Notes under the pieces: generated by a model | The model's database searches: none | What the model saw: only the letters and a program-made list of their open reading frames with translations | What the model was told of the DNA's origin: nothing | Shown: positions 29,041 to 37,292 of the stretch, piece after piece | Position numbering within the stretch: position 1 is the first letter of the stretch | Layout of the letters: every line of letters starts with the position of its first letter | Assembly (NCBI GenBank): GCA_030148335.1 | Contig: JASBTQ010000032.1 | Location: 202,173-266,172, forward strand | Length of the DNA stretch: 64,000 nt | Reading direction: 5' to 3' | DNA from: Allomuricauda sp. | Lineage (GTDB): Bacteria; Bacteroidota; Bacteroidia; Flavobacteriales; Flavobacteriaceae | Made by a program: the position numbers and the translations under genes

Positions 29041-30393
29041 TTAATCTTCCAACTGTCCCGACCAATCAATTTTTCTCGAAGTGTACATGATGGTGGCCAG
29101 AATCACAAACAGTCCTATGCTGCCTACCAAAAGGGCGTAATCTTCCAGTTGTATGATCACAAAGATGAAGGAGTAGAGCCCCAACATGGACCCCAAAACC
29201 AGTAAAGTGAATTTCCGGTTCTTGAGAATGGACCTGGAATATATGGTGATCAAAGACACAATGGCACCACCGGAAACTACATAGGCAAAAAGGTAGTTTT
29301 TGTGCTCTGAAATGGATATCAACAGGGTGTAAAAAAGGACCAAGGCCAAACCTATCATCAAATATTGAAAGGGATGAATGGAAATCTTGCTGCTAATTTG
29401 GATCAGAAGGAAAACCAATAGTGTGAGGCCAATGATCATAAACCCATATTTACTGGTGCGCGAGGTTTTCTGGTAATCGTCCACAGGAACCAAGAACTCG
29501 GTGCCAAAGGCAAACTCCGTTAAATCGGGAAGGTGGTCAAAAAAGGATTGTCCAAACCTTCTATTGGTTTCCAAAACCTTCCACCGGGCCTCAAATCCGT
29601 TCTTTGAAATTTTCTTTCCTTCCGTGTCAGGTAAAAAATTTCCATTAAAACTAGGGGAGTGCCAGTTGGACTTCATCGCCACTATGGTCTCCTTGCCAAT
29701 GGGGACATATTGCAAACGATTACTGCCATTTATGGTAATATTGGATTCAAAATCCAATGTGCTGTTTTGAATTTCTTCCAGATCGAGAATAAAATCGGAT
29801 TCAAGTGTGTTCATGTAGGCATTATCGAACTTCGGTTTTAGATCGTACCGTTGATTGTTGAGGTTGATGGCCACCGTATTGCGGATGCCCTTCAAGTTGC
29901 TTACCTGATACACGATTGTCGCCTTGTCCCAAAGTATGTCCTCTTCCCCAACCTCCATTTCTTTAAAACTGGGATTGGAGAAAGTTCCCTTTAGGTCCGA
30001 ATTTGAAGTGTATACCACAGATTTGTATATGCCACGTTCCAAAGGTTGTGTGGTGACATTGGAATTTATATGTAGTTCATCAGGGAAGAAATACGCCTCA
30101 TGCCTTACCGCTTTTTCTGTTTTGAGAAAGGTCTTGGTCTTTTCATCAAATACCTTTTCTTCTACATATTGATGATAGGGAACCTTCAAAATGGGGCCAT
30201 TGATGATGACTTCCTCGCCCCATTTGCTGTTGATTTCCGAGATCACTTCCTGCTGCCGATGTCCGCGTTCGCGTATAAGGTCGTCCACAAAGCCCAAGGG
30301 GACCAATAAAATAAGGATCAGGAATCCTACCGTGATCATTTTTGCGGAGATGGAGTTTTTTAGCCAATTGCCGATGCGTTTTTGTAGTGTCAT
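29041..30393 (-). CDS. creD: CreD-family inner membrane protein
   Basis: 450 residues. One N-terminal membrane segment (ITVGFLILILLVPLGFV), a large periplasmic region with the typical ERGHRQQEVISEINSKWG and GPILKVPY motifs and the YYFxDELHxNSNV area, and a cluster of about five C-terminal membrane segments, as in CreD. CreD is linked to cell envelope integrity and beta-lactam or colicin tolerance in Gammaproteobacteria; its biochemical role is unknown. It is downstream of a winged-helix regulator, with a palindrome between them that also occurs ahead of the operon's first gene. Confidence 0.88.
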   Translation of the reverse strand: MTLQKRIGNWLKNSISAKMITVGFLILILLVPLGFVDDLIRERGHRQQEVISEINSKWGEEVIINGPILKVPYHQYVEEKVFDEKTKTFLKTEKAVRHEAYFFPDELHINSNVTTQPLERGIYKSVVYTSNSDLKGTFSNPSFKEMEVGEEDILWDKATIVYQVSNLKGIRNTVAINLNNQRYDLKPKFDNAYMNTLESDFILDLEEIQNSTLDFESNITINGSNRLQYVPIGKETIVAMKSNWHSPSFNGNFLPDTEGKKISKNGFEARWKVLETNRRFGQSFFDHLPDLTEFAFGTEFLVPVDDYQKTSRTSKYGFMIIGLTLLVFLLIQISSKISIHPFQYLMIGLALVLFYTLLISISEHKNYLFAYVVSGGAIVSLITIYSRSILKNRKFTLLVLGSMLGLYSFIFVIIQLEDYALLVGSIGLFVILATIMYTSRKIDWSGQLED

Positions 30394-30405
30394 AAATATA
30401 AAATT

Positions 30406-30427
30406 AAAGTACTTTGAAAAACAAAGT
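30406..30427. promoter_or_regulatory. palindromic operator upstream of creD
   Basis: ACTTTG-AAAAA-CAAAGT (30411-30427) preceded by AAAGT, 13 bases ahead of the creD start. The same site occurs at 31353-31374 with 20 of 22 bases identical. The winged-helix protein encoded between the two sites is the obvious candidate to bind them. Confidence 0.7.
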
Positions 30428-30442
30428 GAATTGATAAAAAAA

Positions 30443-30739
30443 TTATTTAGGGTTTCTGATCAGATCTTCCAAGGCATCAATATGTTTTTTAAAGGCTTGT
30501 TTGCCCAAAGGGGTAATGAAGTATTTGGTATTGGGTTTTTTGCCAATAAAAGCTTTTTCAACTTTGATGTATTCCGCATTTTCCAAGGTCTTGGTATGGC
30601 TTGCCAAATTACCGTCCGTAACATCCAAGAGTTCCTTGAGCCGATTGAAATCAACATCGTCATTGACCATCAAGATGGACATAATGCCCAACCGGATGCG
30701 GTGATCAAAAAGTTTGTTGATATTATCAATGAGCCCCAT
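30443..30739 (-). CDS. winged helix-turn-helix transcriptional regulator (HTH_34/MarR-like)
   Basis: 98 residues of a small winged-helix DNA-binding domain: LFDHRIRLGIMSILMVNDDVDFNRLKELLDVTDGNLASHTKTLENAEYIKVEKAFIGKKPNTKYFITPLGKQAF in outline. No effector domain. It lies one base from the membrane protein gene before it and 49 bases before creD, so it is part of that operon and probably represses it. Confidence 0.85.
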   Translation of the reverse strand: MGLIDNINKLFDHRIRLGIMSILMVNDDVDFNRLKELLDVTDGNLASHTKTLENAEYIKVEKAFIGKKPNTKYFITPLGKQAFKKHIDALEDLIRNPK

Positions 30740-30740
30740 A

Positions 30741-31349
30741 CTACTTCCTATCTTCCTTAAAATGCATTATTGTTCCATAAACAATGTGCAAGACACCAAA
30801 TCCAAGTACCCAAAACCAGAATCCATAGCCGGGAAATGCAGCACAGATCAATCCTAAAACAATTTGGCTGTAGCCAAGGTATTGGACGGTGCCAATGGTG
30901 TATTTTGAAGCGTTGACGAGTGCCAGACCGTAGAAGATGAGCATCAGGGAGGCTGTGAGCCCATAATGCCTGCTATGCAGTTTTATCAAGATATAGATGC
31001 CGCCCGTCACCATGGGTACAAAAAAGTTGATCAGCAGTCTTTTGGTGGTTTCATCCCAAATTTTCTCATTGTTCCGTTTGGCCTTTCTGGTGGTCAATAA
31101 ATAGGCTGTCACAAAACTGAGCACCGCGACCAAGATCAAGATTCCGATGATTGATTTGAACTTTAGACTATCAACGGTCAGTACTTCATAGTCATTGGGC
31201 AAAAGAAACATGTAAGCTACCGTAGCCCCAGTAATGGCGTAGATTCCTGCCAGAATACCCGATAGCCCTGTGAGCGATATGAAACGAGACGAACGACTCA
31301 TCATGTCTTTGATCTGGGAAATGTCGTCCAAGTATTTTTTTGAATCCAT
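30741..31349 (-). CDS. hypothetical membrane protein, first gene of the creD operon
   Basis: 202 residues. A short cytosolic helix (KKYLDDISQIKDMMSRSSRF) is followed by about five membrane segments (GLSGILAGIYAITGATVAYMF, IIGILILVAVLSFVTAYLL and others). I do not recognise a named family. Proteins of this look often precede a winged-helix gene in Bacteroidota. The operator copy at 31353-31374 begins 4 bases upstream of the start codon. Confidence 0.75.
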   Translation of the reverse strand: MDSKKYLDDISQIKDMMSRSSRFISLTGLSGILAGIYAITGATVAYMFLLPNDYEVLTVDSLKFKSIIGILILVAVLSFVTAYLLTTRKAKRNNEKIWDETTKRLLINFFVPMVTGGIYILIKLHSRHYGLTASLMLIFYGLALVNASKYTIGTVQYLGYSQIVLGLICAAFPGYGFWFWVLGFGVLHIVYGTIMHFKEDRK

Positions 31350-31352
31350 CGT

Positions 31353-31374
31353 AAAGTACTTTGAAATTCAAAGT
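31353..31374. promoter_or_regulatory. palindromic operator upstream of the creD operon
   Basis: ACTTTG-AAATT-CAAAGT (31358-31374) preceded by AAAGT, in the divergent space between the membrane protein gene and the DUF1801 gene. It matches the site ahead of creD and could control both directions. Confidence 0.7.
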
Positions 31375-31411
31375 TAAAATAAAAATTGAATAAAAATAAT
31401 TTTTTTGGATA

Positions 31412-31798
31412 ATGGGCTATTTTTATCCCATGAACCCGGCCGAAGAATATATCTTACATCAGAAAGAACCTTTTAGGAGCATTTTGATGCACTTAAAGGC
31501 TGTCATCGAAGCAGTAGTGCCCAAGGTGGATATGAAATACAAATGGGGTATCCCTTGCTTTTATGTGGACAAACAGCCCATTTGCTATTTGAATGTTTCC
31601 CAAAAGAAGAGATATGTGGATATCGCCTTTTGGAGTTCGGCCCACTTGACCCTTCATTTGGATAAGATGGCCACGGAGAACAGAAAAGTGGTCAAATCGC
31701 TACGTTACCTTACCTTGGAGGAAATCGACGATGCCGTTCTTGTTGATGTGTTGAAGGAAGCCTACTCACTTCGGGACAAAGGGTTTTATAAAAACTAA
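31412..31798 (+). CDS. DUF1801 (YdhG-like) protein
   Basis: 128 residues; the first in-frame ATG at 31412 is used, though the ATG at 31430 (MNPAEEYI) may be the real start, because the family usually opens there. Conserved blocks EPFRSILMHLKAVIEAVVPKVDMKYKWGIPCFYVD and CYLNVSQKKRYVDIAFW fit DUF1801, a small cytosolic fold that includes a YdhG-type protein and a frataxin-like intracellular iron chaperone. Its stop overlaps the stop of the convergent PepSY gene by three bases. Any iron link here is only suggested by the neighbour. Confidence 0.8.
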   Translation: MGYFYPMNPAEEYILHQKEPFRSILMHLKAVIEAVVPKVDMKYKWGIPCFYVDKQPICYLNVSQKKRYVDIAFWSSAHLTLHLDKMATENRKVVKSLRYLTLEEIDDAVLVDVLKEAYSLRDKGFYKN

Positions 31799-33363
31799 CC
31801 TTTGCTCGGCACAAATTCACCCTTTTTGGGTTTCAACTTAAAAAAAGCGATCCAAAGCGTGGTCAGGCCAAGGAACAACCAGAGTAGGTCCACCAAGAGT
31901 ATATGGTACTGATCGTTGGAAATGGAGGACCATATCCAATTCCCAGAAGCCACACCGTTGGCAATGGGTATCAAAAGCCCCAGCATACCACCTGTGATCA
32001 AAGTCCATTTGTTGGTAAAGGCAATGTTCTTTTTGAAGATAAAAAAGAGGGAGGCCACCAACCAGATAGGGAAATAGGTACGGTACATGAAGGCCATGTC
32101 CACATGACTGGCAAACTTCACAATGATAAATTCCAGGGCGGTCACGGGGTACATGGAAAGGCAGATCGCCATATAGATGTTGGCCACTTGATGGTTGAAC
32201 TTTCGTCGTTTTTCAGGGATGTTCTTTTTGTCCCGTGCCACCAACCAGATCATGATCCCGGATAGGATCACAAAGCAGGAAACCAATCCAAGCACAAAGG
32301 ATATGACCCGTAAACCATAGCCTCCATAATCGCCAAAGTGCAAACGGAACATCATGTTCTTGACGCCGTCCAGATAAGAATCGTTGGTCAGGGGCACCTT
32401 TTCTTCCACTATGGAACCATCTGCAACTTTGTATATCCGATGGCCCAGACCATTCAATTTGGTGCCACGGCCCAAATACCCACTGATGGCAGCATGCATG
32501 TTTTGGTCTCCATAGTTGAAGATGTGGGCCTCCGTGACCCTAAAATCGGGCCATTCCTCCTTAAGGTCCGCAACAAGGGGGTCTATGCTGATGGGTCCTT
32601 CAAGCTTTTCGTTGTAAAAAGCATATTCGGGATGGTTGTACTCCAAATCTTCATACAGTTTATTCTGGTCACCATCGTAAAATCCCATTACCACAGGAAG
32701 TATCAAGATGCCTTTCAATAGGAAGAAGGCTCCTGTAACGGCATATACAAACTGAAAAGGAAAACCTATCACGCCAAGTGCCGTGTGGGCATCTGTCCAA
32801 ATTGTCTTGATCTTCGCCCATGGCCTAAACGTATAAAAATTGGAAATGATCTTGTCCCAATGCACCAAAATCCCCGTGATGATGGCGAAAAGGAAAAAGA
32901 AGGCCACAAAACCGGACAAATATCTACCATAAGGGTAGGGAATTTGGTCCAGAAAGTGCAGGCGATAGAGAAATTCGCCCAAGTGGTACGAACCGCGGTA
33001 ATCCCCGGTGCTCTTATCTTCCGTGTCCACGTAGAAGAACACACGTGCCTTGTCCTCCTCTTTGGCCAGGGAATCCTTTGAGGCGGTCAGGCTGACGGAT
33101 ATGTTCCGTTCGTTGAAATAGTGGTAGAGCTCCACATCCCTGCCATACAGGTTGTGGTCTTTGGAAAGGTCGTTCAAATAGCCATCAACACTACCGGGAA
33201 TCTCATCGGCCAAGGAAACATTGTGCCCCCGTTGCCAGTTGGTGATCTCATCCCGGAAAAAGGAAAACGAGCCTGCAAAGAAAATCACATATAGGCCCAC
33301 ACTGATCACGATACCGCTGACCGTGTGCGTATGGAACAAAATATTATAGATTCGGTTTCCCAT
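31795..33363 (-). CDS. PepSY-associated membrane protein (iron-regulated type)
   Basis: About 522 residues from the ATG at 33363, which avoids overlap with the upstream gene; the frame also has an ATG at 33396. It has a first membrane segment (TVSGIVISVGLYVIFFAGSFSFFRDEI) of the PepSY_TM type, a periplasmic PepSY-like region, further membrane helices (FLFAIITGILVHWDKI, SFVLGLVSCFVILSGIMIWLVAR) and four C-terminal ones. This family is coexpressed with TonB-dependent siderophore receptors and is thought to reduce or release iron from siderophores at the inner membrane. It is the last gene of the iron operon. Confidence 0.87.
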   Translation of the reverse strand: MGNRIYNILFHTHTVSGIVISVGLYVIFFAGSFSFFRDEITNWQRGHNVSLADEIPGSVDGYLNDLSKDHNLYGRDVELYHYFNERNISVSLTASKDSLAKEEDKARVFFYVDTEDKSTGDYRGSYHLGEFLYRLHFLDQIPYPYGRYLSGFVAFFFLFAIITGILVHWDKIISNFYTFRPWAKIKTIWTDAHTALGVIGFPFQFVYAVTGAFFLLKGILILPVVMGFYDGDQNKLYEDLEYNHPEYAFYNEKLEGPISIDPLVADLKEEWPDFRVTEAHIFNYGDQNMHAAISGYLGRGTKLNGLGHRIYKVADGSIVEEKVPLTNDSYLDGVKNMMFRLHFGDYGGYGLRVISFVLGLVSCFVILSGIMIWLVARDKKNIPEKRRKFNHQVANIYMAICLSMYPVTALEFIIVKFASHVDMAFMYRTYFPIWLVASLFFIFKKNIAFTNKWTLITGGMLGLLIPIANGVASGNWIWSSISNDQYHILLVDLLWLFLGLTTLWIAFFKLKPKKGEFVPSKG

Positions 33364-33367
33364 AAGG

Positions 33368-33667
33368 TCAGATGATTGGATGGGTTTGGTTGCCAAAGTA
33401 AAAAATGACCCCGAGCAAAAGTGAGGTCAACAAATAAATACCCCAGGTTTTCCAGCCATTTTTCCCCAGAAATCCCACGACCATCAAAATGGCCCATAAA
33501 ATAAAAGCGGAAAAGGTGCTGGTGATGATTACGGTCACATGGTTGAACCAACTGGCCAAGGCCATGTGAAACAGTACGGAGACCATAAGACCACCCAAAA
33601 TGGCTGCCGTGATCTTGGCAAACCGTTGCCAAGGCGATGGGGTCAGGTATTTTTTGTTGGCTGGCAT
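33368..33667 (-). CDS. small hypothetical membrane protein of the iron operon
   Basis: 99 residues with three predicted membrane segments (ITAAILGGLMVSVLFHMALASWF, ITSTFSAFILWAILMVVGFLG, WGIYLLTSLLLGVIFYFG). A His in the first helix and one near the C-terminus could bind haem or metal, but this is speculation. It sits between another small membrane gene (3 bases) and the PepSY gene (4 bases), so it belongs to that operon. Confidence 0.75.
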   Translation of the reverse strand: MPANKKYLTPSPWQRFAKITAAILGGLMVSVLFHMALASWFNHVTVIITSTFSAFILWAILMVVGFLGKNGWKTWGIYLLTSLLLGVIFYFGNQTHPII

Positions 33668-33670
33668 AAA

Positions 33671-34003
33671 CTAGAACAAAACAATTTCGCAGATGATGGA
33701 TACAACAAGGGCCAAGGTCAGAAACCTAGGGTTCAGTATTCGCAAAGGGGCCAGTAAGATGACCAGACTGGCAATGGTCATCAGGATGACAAAATAAGTG
33801 AACGTCCCGGAAGCCGCGCCCCAATAAATACAGCTCAGCCCCAATGAAATGATCAAAAGAGCCAAGCCGGAATATTTGGAGATCTTTGCATGTCCACCAA
33901 TCCATTTTTCAAGACCGAGATTACCTGCCATGGCCATCTTTTGGGATGTGCCGTACAAAAGGTAAAAACCTATAAAAATGAGCAATGTGATTGCAGTGGC
34001 CAT
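33671..34003 (-). CDS. small hypothetical membrane protein of the iron operon
   Basis: 110 residues with an N-terminal helix (ITLLIFIGFYLLYGTS), a short loop and three further membrane segments. No family recognised. It is 13 bases after the DUF4198 gene and 3 bases before the next small membrane gene. The tight spacing makes cotranscription nearly certain. Confidence 0.75.
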   Translation of the reverse strand: MATAITLLIFIGFYLLYGTSQKMAMAGNLGLEKWIGGHAKISKYSGLALLIISLGLSCIYWGAASGTFTYFVILMTIASLVILLAPLRILNPRFLTLALVVSIICEIVLF

Positions 34004-34016
34004 GTGGGTATCCGTT

Positions 34017-34733
34017 TTATTTTATGCAATAGGTGGCACAGTGCCAAATGAACTGGTAATCTTCACCGTTGTAGGTTCCGGGAACCTCTTCCTTGGTCGT
34101 GGTCTCCACAATGTATTTGGTCTCCCAAGGCAAACCAAAAGTAACTTGGCCATTATCATCGGTATAAAGAGTCTTTGACCAAAGGTCGGCCACATAAACC
34201 TGAAGCTCGTTTTTGGCCAAAGGTTGTCCTTTGTACAGGACTTGAAGCTTGATTTCTTCCCCATCGTGGGCCAATTGTTTTACCACAATGCCATCTGGAT
34301 TGGCTGCCTGGGTATCGGCATCGGTGTTTCCAACCTGTACCTTGGCTGTGGAGTGGTAATGTGTTTTGAAGATGCCAAAATCATATTGGGTATAATCGAT
34401 CACATTGATTTCATTGTTGTTGAGAGCTGCGGTATAGACCCCATCTTGGGAAGGGGTAAAATAGGCCACATAATGGTCTTCCTTGGCTTCGGTGCTGAGT
34501 TCTGTTTTGGATCCATCAGGAGCAATGAGCCATAGCTTGAATTTGGACACCAAGGGAAATGCCTCTCCTTCCACTTGTTCGATCACACCATAGGTGTATT
34601 CCCCATAATGGACACGGATTTCATGCTTTTCGCCCAATTTGCCGCTGCCTTTGGTCTCTAACCAGAGGTAGTGCGCTTGCGCCGTCATGGCTCCAAAAAG
34701 ACCGATAAATAGGAATAAAATCTTGTTTTTCAT
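34017..34733 (-). CDS. DUF4198 exported protein
   Basis: 238 residues with signal MKNKILFLFIGLFGAMTAQA directly followed by HYLWLE, the start that marks DUF4198 mature proteins (HxLWLE/P). Two beta-sandwich domains follow, the second ending in NGQVTFGLPWETKYIVETTT. Members occur beside nickel, cobalt and iron uptake genes and probably bind metal or metallophore in the periplasm. It follows the siderophore receptor in the operon after a 57-base gap with a hairpin. An unusual Cys pair closes the protein (HCATYC). Confidence 0.83.
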   Translation of the reverse strand: MKNKILFLFIGLFGAMTAQAHYLWLETKGSGKLGEKHEIRVHYGEYTYGVIEQVEGEAFPLVSKFKLWLIAPDGSKTELSTEAKEDHYVAYFTPSQDGVYTAALNNNEINVIDYTQYDFGIFKTHYHSTAKVQVGNTDADTQAANPDGIVVKQLAHDGEEIKLQVLYKGQPLAKNELQVYVADLWSKTLYTDDNGQVTFGLPWETKYIVETTTKEEVPGTYNGEDYQFIWHCATYCIK

Positions 34734-34747
34734 GATGTTTATGTTTT

Positions 34748-34773
34748 AAGGCCCACACTATCGCATGGGCCTT
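34748..34773 (-). terminator. intra-operon hairpin after the receptor gene
   Basis: AAGGCCCA / TGGGCCTT, a perfect 8-bp stem with a 10-base loop, between the siderophore receptor and the DUF4198 gene. No U-run follows on the minus strand (AAAACATAAAC), so it more likely adjusts expression or protects the receptor mRNA than stops transcription fully. Confidence 0.45.
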
Positions 34774-34790
34774 TGGTGAATTTTTACTGA

Positions 34791-37127
34791 TTAAAAGGTG
34801 TAGGCCACGGTGATCCTTCCGTTGATGCCCGGTTCCGATTGCCAGTATAGGTATGAGCCATAGTTGGCCCCGGAGTACAGGTATTCATCCAAAATGTTGT
34901 TGATGTTCAATTGTACCCTGAAGTTGCTGTTCTTCCAGGATAGTGCACCATCCAACCTGAAATAATCGGGCAGATCGGATTGGTTGTCGGCAGCCCATGC
35001 CCAAGTGGAACGGTCTACTTGGTATTGGTAGCCCAATGAAGCACCAAATCCTTTCAAAGATGAGGTTTGGGCAAAATTATAGTTCAGCCACCCATTGGTC
35101 ACGTGCTTGGCGTGTCCGGCCACCCGCGTGCCCACCCTGTCAGGATTGGTGTCCTTTGTCACTTCGACCTTGGTGTTCGCATAGTTCAAAACCACATTGA
35201 GTTCAGGGGTCACCTGTCCCTGTAGGTCAAACTCGATACCTTTTGATTGCACCTCGCCCAAATAGATGGAATAGTTGGGGTTTTCAGGGTCTCCGGTCAA
35301 AATATTCTCCTTGGTGATCTGGAAGGCACCCAATGAAGTCCTCAACCTACCATCAAAGAATGTCTTTTTGATACCTCCCTCGATGTCGTTGGCATCCACA
35401 GGATCGTTCAAAGGCTCCAAATCAGCACTGATACCTGCCTGTGGCAAGAAGGATTGGTCGTAAAGTCCATAAATGGCCAAGTCGGGCAATATGTCCACAC
35501 TAAGGCCCACACGGGGTGTGACCACATTATCGTGCTCGGTTTTGCCTTGGGTATAAAGATTGGTGTAACGTCCGGCGAGGGTCAGACGAATCTTGTCTTC
35601 CAAGAAACCGATTTCATCTTGAAGGTAGTAGCCTCGGACGGTATTGGCACTATATGGGCGTCCACCATTGCGATATTGTACGTTCACGGATCGGTCAAAC
35701 TCTGGGATAGCTACCCCATAGACAGGATTGTATATATTGAAGGGTGTAGCGGTATCCACGGGAAGGGTGACCGAGAAATCTGCCCAATAAGCCTTTTCAC
35801 TGAAATCCAAGCCACCTAGGATCTTGTGGGAAACATTCCCCGTTTGGAAGGCTCCATTGATATACAATTGTGCATATTTGCCCACCGACAATGCATCCCA
35901 TTGTGATATTGTTCTTACTACATCTCCCGTATCACTATCCAGTCCTGCAATCCATGCAGAGTTTCCAACTTGATCATATCGCAGATAGGCCAATTGTCCT
36001 TCTACGCTCCAGTTATCCGAAAACTCGTGTTTGGCGTTCAAGAAAAAAGTGACTTCTTGGATATCGGTCTTGGGGTAGTTGGTATCCACAAAATTGAAAT
36101 CGCGGGGCAGACTGCCATAACCATCTGCTACCGGGGCAAAAATGTAGGCCGATCCTAAAAAGGATTCCGCATCCTGAAGGTTCATTTCGGCGGTGATGGA
36201 GGTCTTGTCGCTAAATTTGTAAGTTAGGGCAGGGGCGAATCCAAATCGGTCCGTCTGCTCATTGCCACGGTGACTGTCAGTGGTTTGATACATAGCATTG
36301 AAGCGATAAAGCAGTTTTCCGTCGCTGGATGCTTTTCCACCCACGTCCACGGTGCCGCGGTAAAAGTCAAAACTTCCTGCGGAAAAAGAGGCGTTGGCAA
36401 TAAACTGCTCTGTCGGTTTTTTGGTGACCACATTATAGAAACCACCGGGTTCGCCAGCAGACATCATAAAGCCAGCAGGACCTTTCACGAACTCGATGCG
36501 CTCCACGGTGTTCATATCTTCGGCCAATGGTCCCCAACTGTCCTGAACGTTCACGCCGTTTCGGAATGCCGGTAGGCGGAAACCACGCATGTTGATCCGG
36601 GCAAATTGACCCCAGTGCTCCAGCATGGTGACCCCACTGACGTTACGGGTAAGTCCATCCATAATGGTCGTGACCTGTTGGTCCTGGAGAAGCTCACTGC
36701 TGATCACCTGTATGTTCTGGGGAAGCTTTACCAGTTCCGTTTTTAGCCTCAAAGAGGTTGAAGGCTGTTTTTCGATATACTTGTTTTGATGCCCCTCAAC
36801 GATCACTTCGTTGAGTTGTTCCTGTCTTTCAGACAGCACGACCAAGGGTGCATTTGTGTTGCTATTGGCCCTGACCGTTACTGAAGCGGTCTGAGTAGTG
36901 TACCCGATCATGGAAAACGTGAGGGTGTACGATCCCGGGGCAAGGTCTTCAATTTGGTAATTTCCCGAGTTGTCGGAGGTTGTTCCAAGACTGGTGTTGG
37001 AAAGGGCAATGTTCACATTGGCCAAAGAATTGTTTCGTTGGTCGGTCACTTTGCCAGAAATACTGCCGGTTTGGGCAAGCGAAGTGTAGAATGTGACAAA
37101 GCCGAGGATGAGTAGTATATTCTTCAT
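34791..37127 (-). CDS. TonB-dependent siderophore receptor
   Basis: About 778 residues from the ATG at 37127, which gives signal MKNILLILGFVTFYTSLAQ; frame to 37196 adds 23 unlikely residues. A carboxypeptidase-regulatory-like domain (ISGKVTDQRNNSLANVNIALSNTSLGTTSD) leads into a plug domain (PQNIQVISSELLQDQQVTTIMDGL, VERIEFVKGPAGFMMSAGEPGGFYNVVTKKP) and a 22-strand barrel ending in an aromatic residue (GRITVAYTF). The plug motifs are those of FhuA/FpvA-type ferric siderophore receptors. It heads an operon with DUF4198, two small membrane proteins and a PepSY protein. Confidence 0.92.
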   Translation of the reverse strand: MKNILLILGFVTFYTSLAQTGSISGKVTDQRNNSLANVNIALSNTSLGTTSDNSGNYQIEDLAPGSYTLTFSMIGYTTQTASVTVRANSNTNAPLVVLSERQEQLNEVIVEGHQNKYIEKQPSTSLRLKTELVKLPQNIQVISSELLQDQQVTTIMDGLTRNVSGVTMLEHWGQFARINMRGFRLPAFRNGVNVQDSWGPLAEDMNTVERIEFVKGPAGFMMSAGEPGGFYNVVTKKPTEQFIANASFSAGSFDFYRGTVDVGGKASSDGKLLYRFNAMYQTTDSHRGNEQTDRFGFAPALTYKFSDKTSITAEMNLQDAESFLGSAYIFAPVADGYGSLPRDFNFVDTNYPKTDIQEVTFFLNAKHEFSDNWSVEGQLAYLRYDQVGNSAWIAGLDSDTGDVVRTISQWDALSVGKYAQLYINGAFQTGNVSHKILGGLDFSEKAYWADFSVTLPVDTATPFNIYNPVYGVAIPEFDRSVNVQYRNGGRPYSANTVRGYYLQDEIGFLEDKIRLTLAGRYTNLYTQGKTEHDNVVTPRVGLSVDILPDLAIYGLYDQSFLPQAGISADLEPLNDPVDANDIEGGIKKTFFDGRLRTSLGAFQITKENILTGDPENPNYSIYLGEVQSKGIEFDLQGQVTPELNVVLNYANTKVEVTKDTNPDRVGTRVAGHAKHVTNGWLNYNFAQTSSLKGFGASLGYQYQVDRSTWAWAADNQSDLPDYFRLDGALSWKNSNFRVQLNINNILDEYLYSGANYGSYLYWQSEPGINGRITVAYTF

Positions 37128-37131
37128 TTTA

Positions 37132-37222
37132 TTATTTATAATAGGTCTAAATAAATTTTCGATTGCAAATGTAAATCCCAACACTTGTCTGTGCAAAAAA
37201 TATTTAGACTAATTATAAATAA
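37132..37222. promoter_or_regulatory. pair of inverted 24-base sites upstream of the siderophore receptor
   Basis: The bases 37132-37155 and 37199-37222 are inverted copies matching at 20 of 24 positions, with core TATTTAGAC...TTATAAATAA. Each core is itself a loose palindrome (TATTTA-N9-TAAATA in the right copy). They flank the region where the promoter should be. An iron-sensing repressor of the DtxR or Fur type is the likely binder; this is inferred from the gene they precede. Confidence 0.6.
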
Positions 37223-37292
37223 AATGTGAAAAATTTTGTAAAACCCTGTTGATTAGGTTTTTGCAATATGGATTTTATTTAAAAATCACCGT

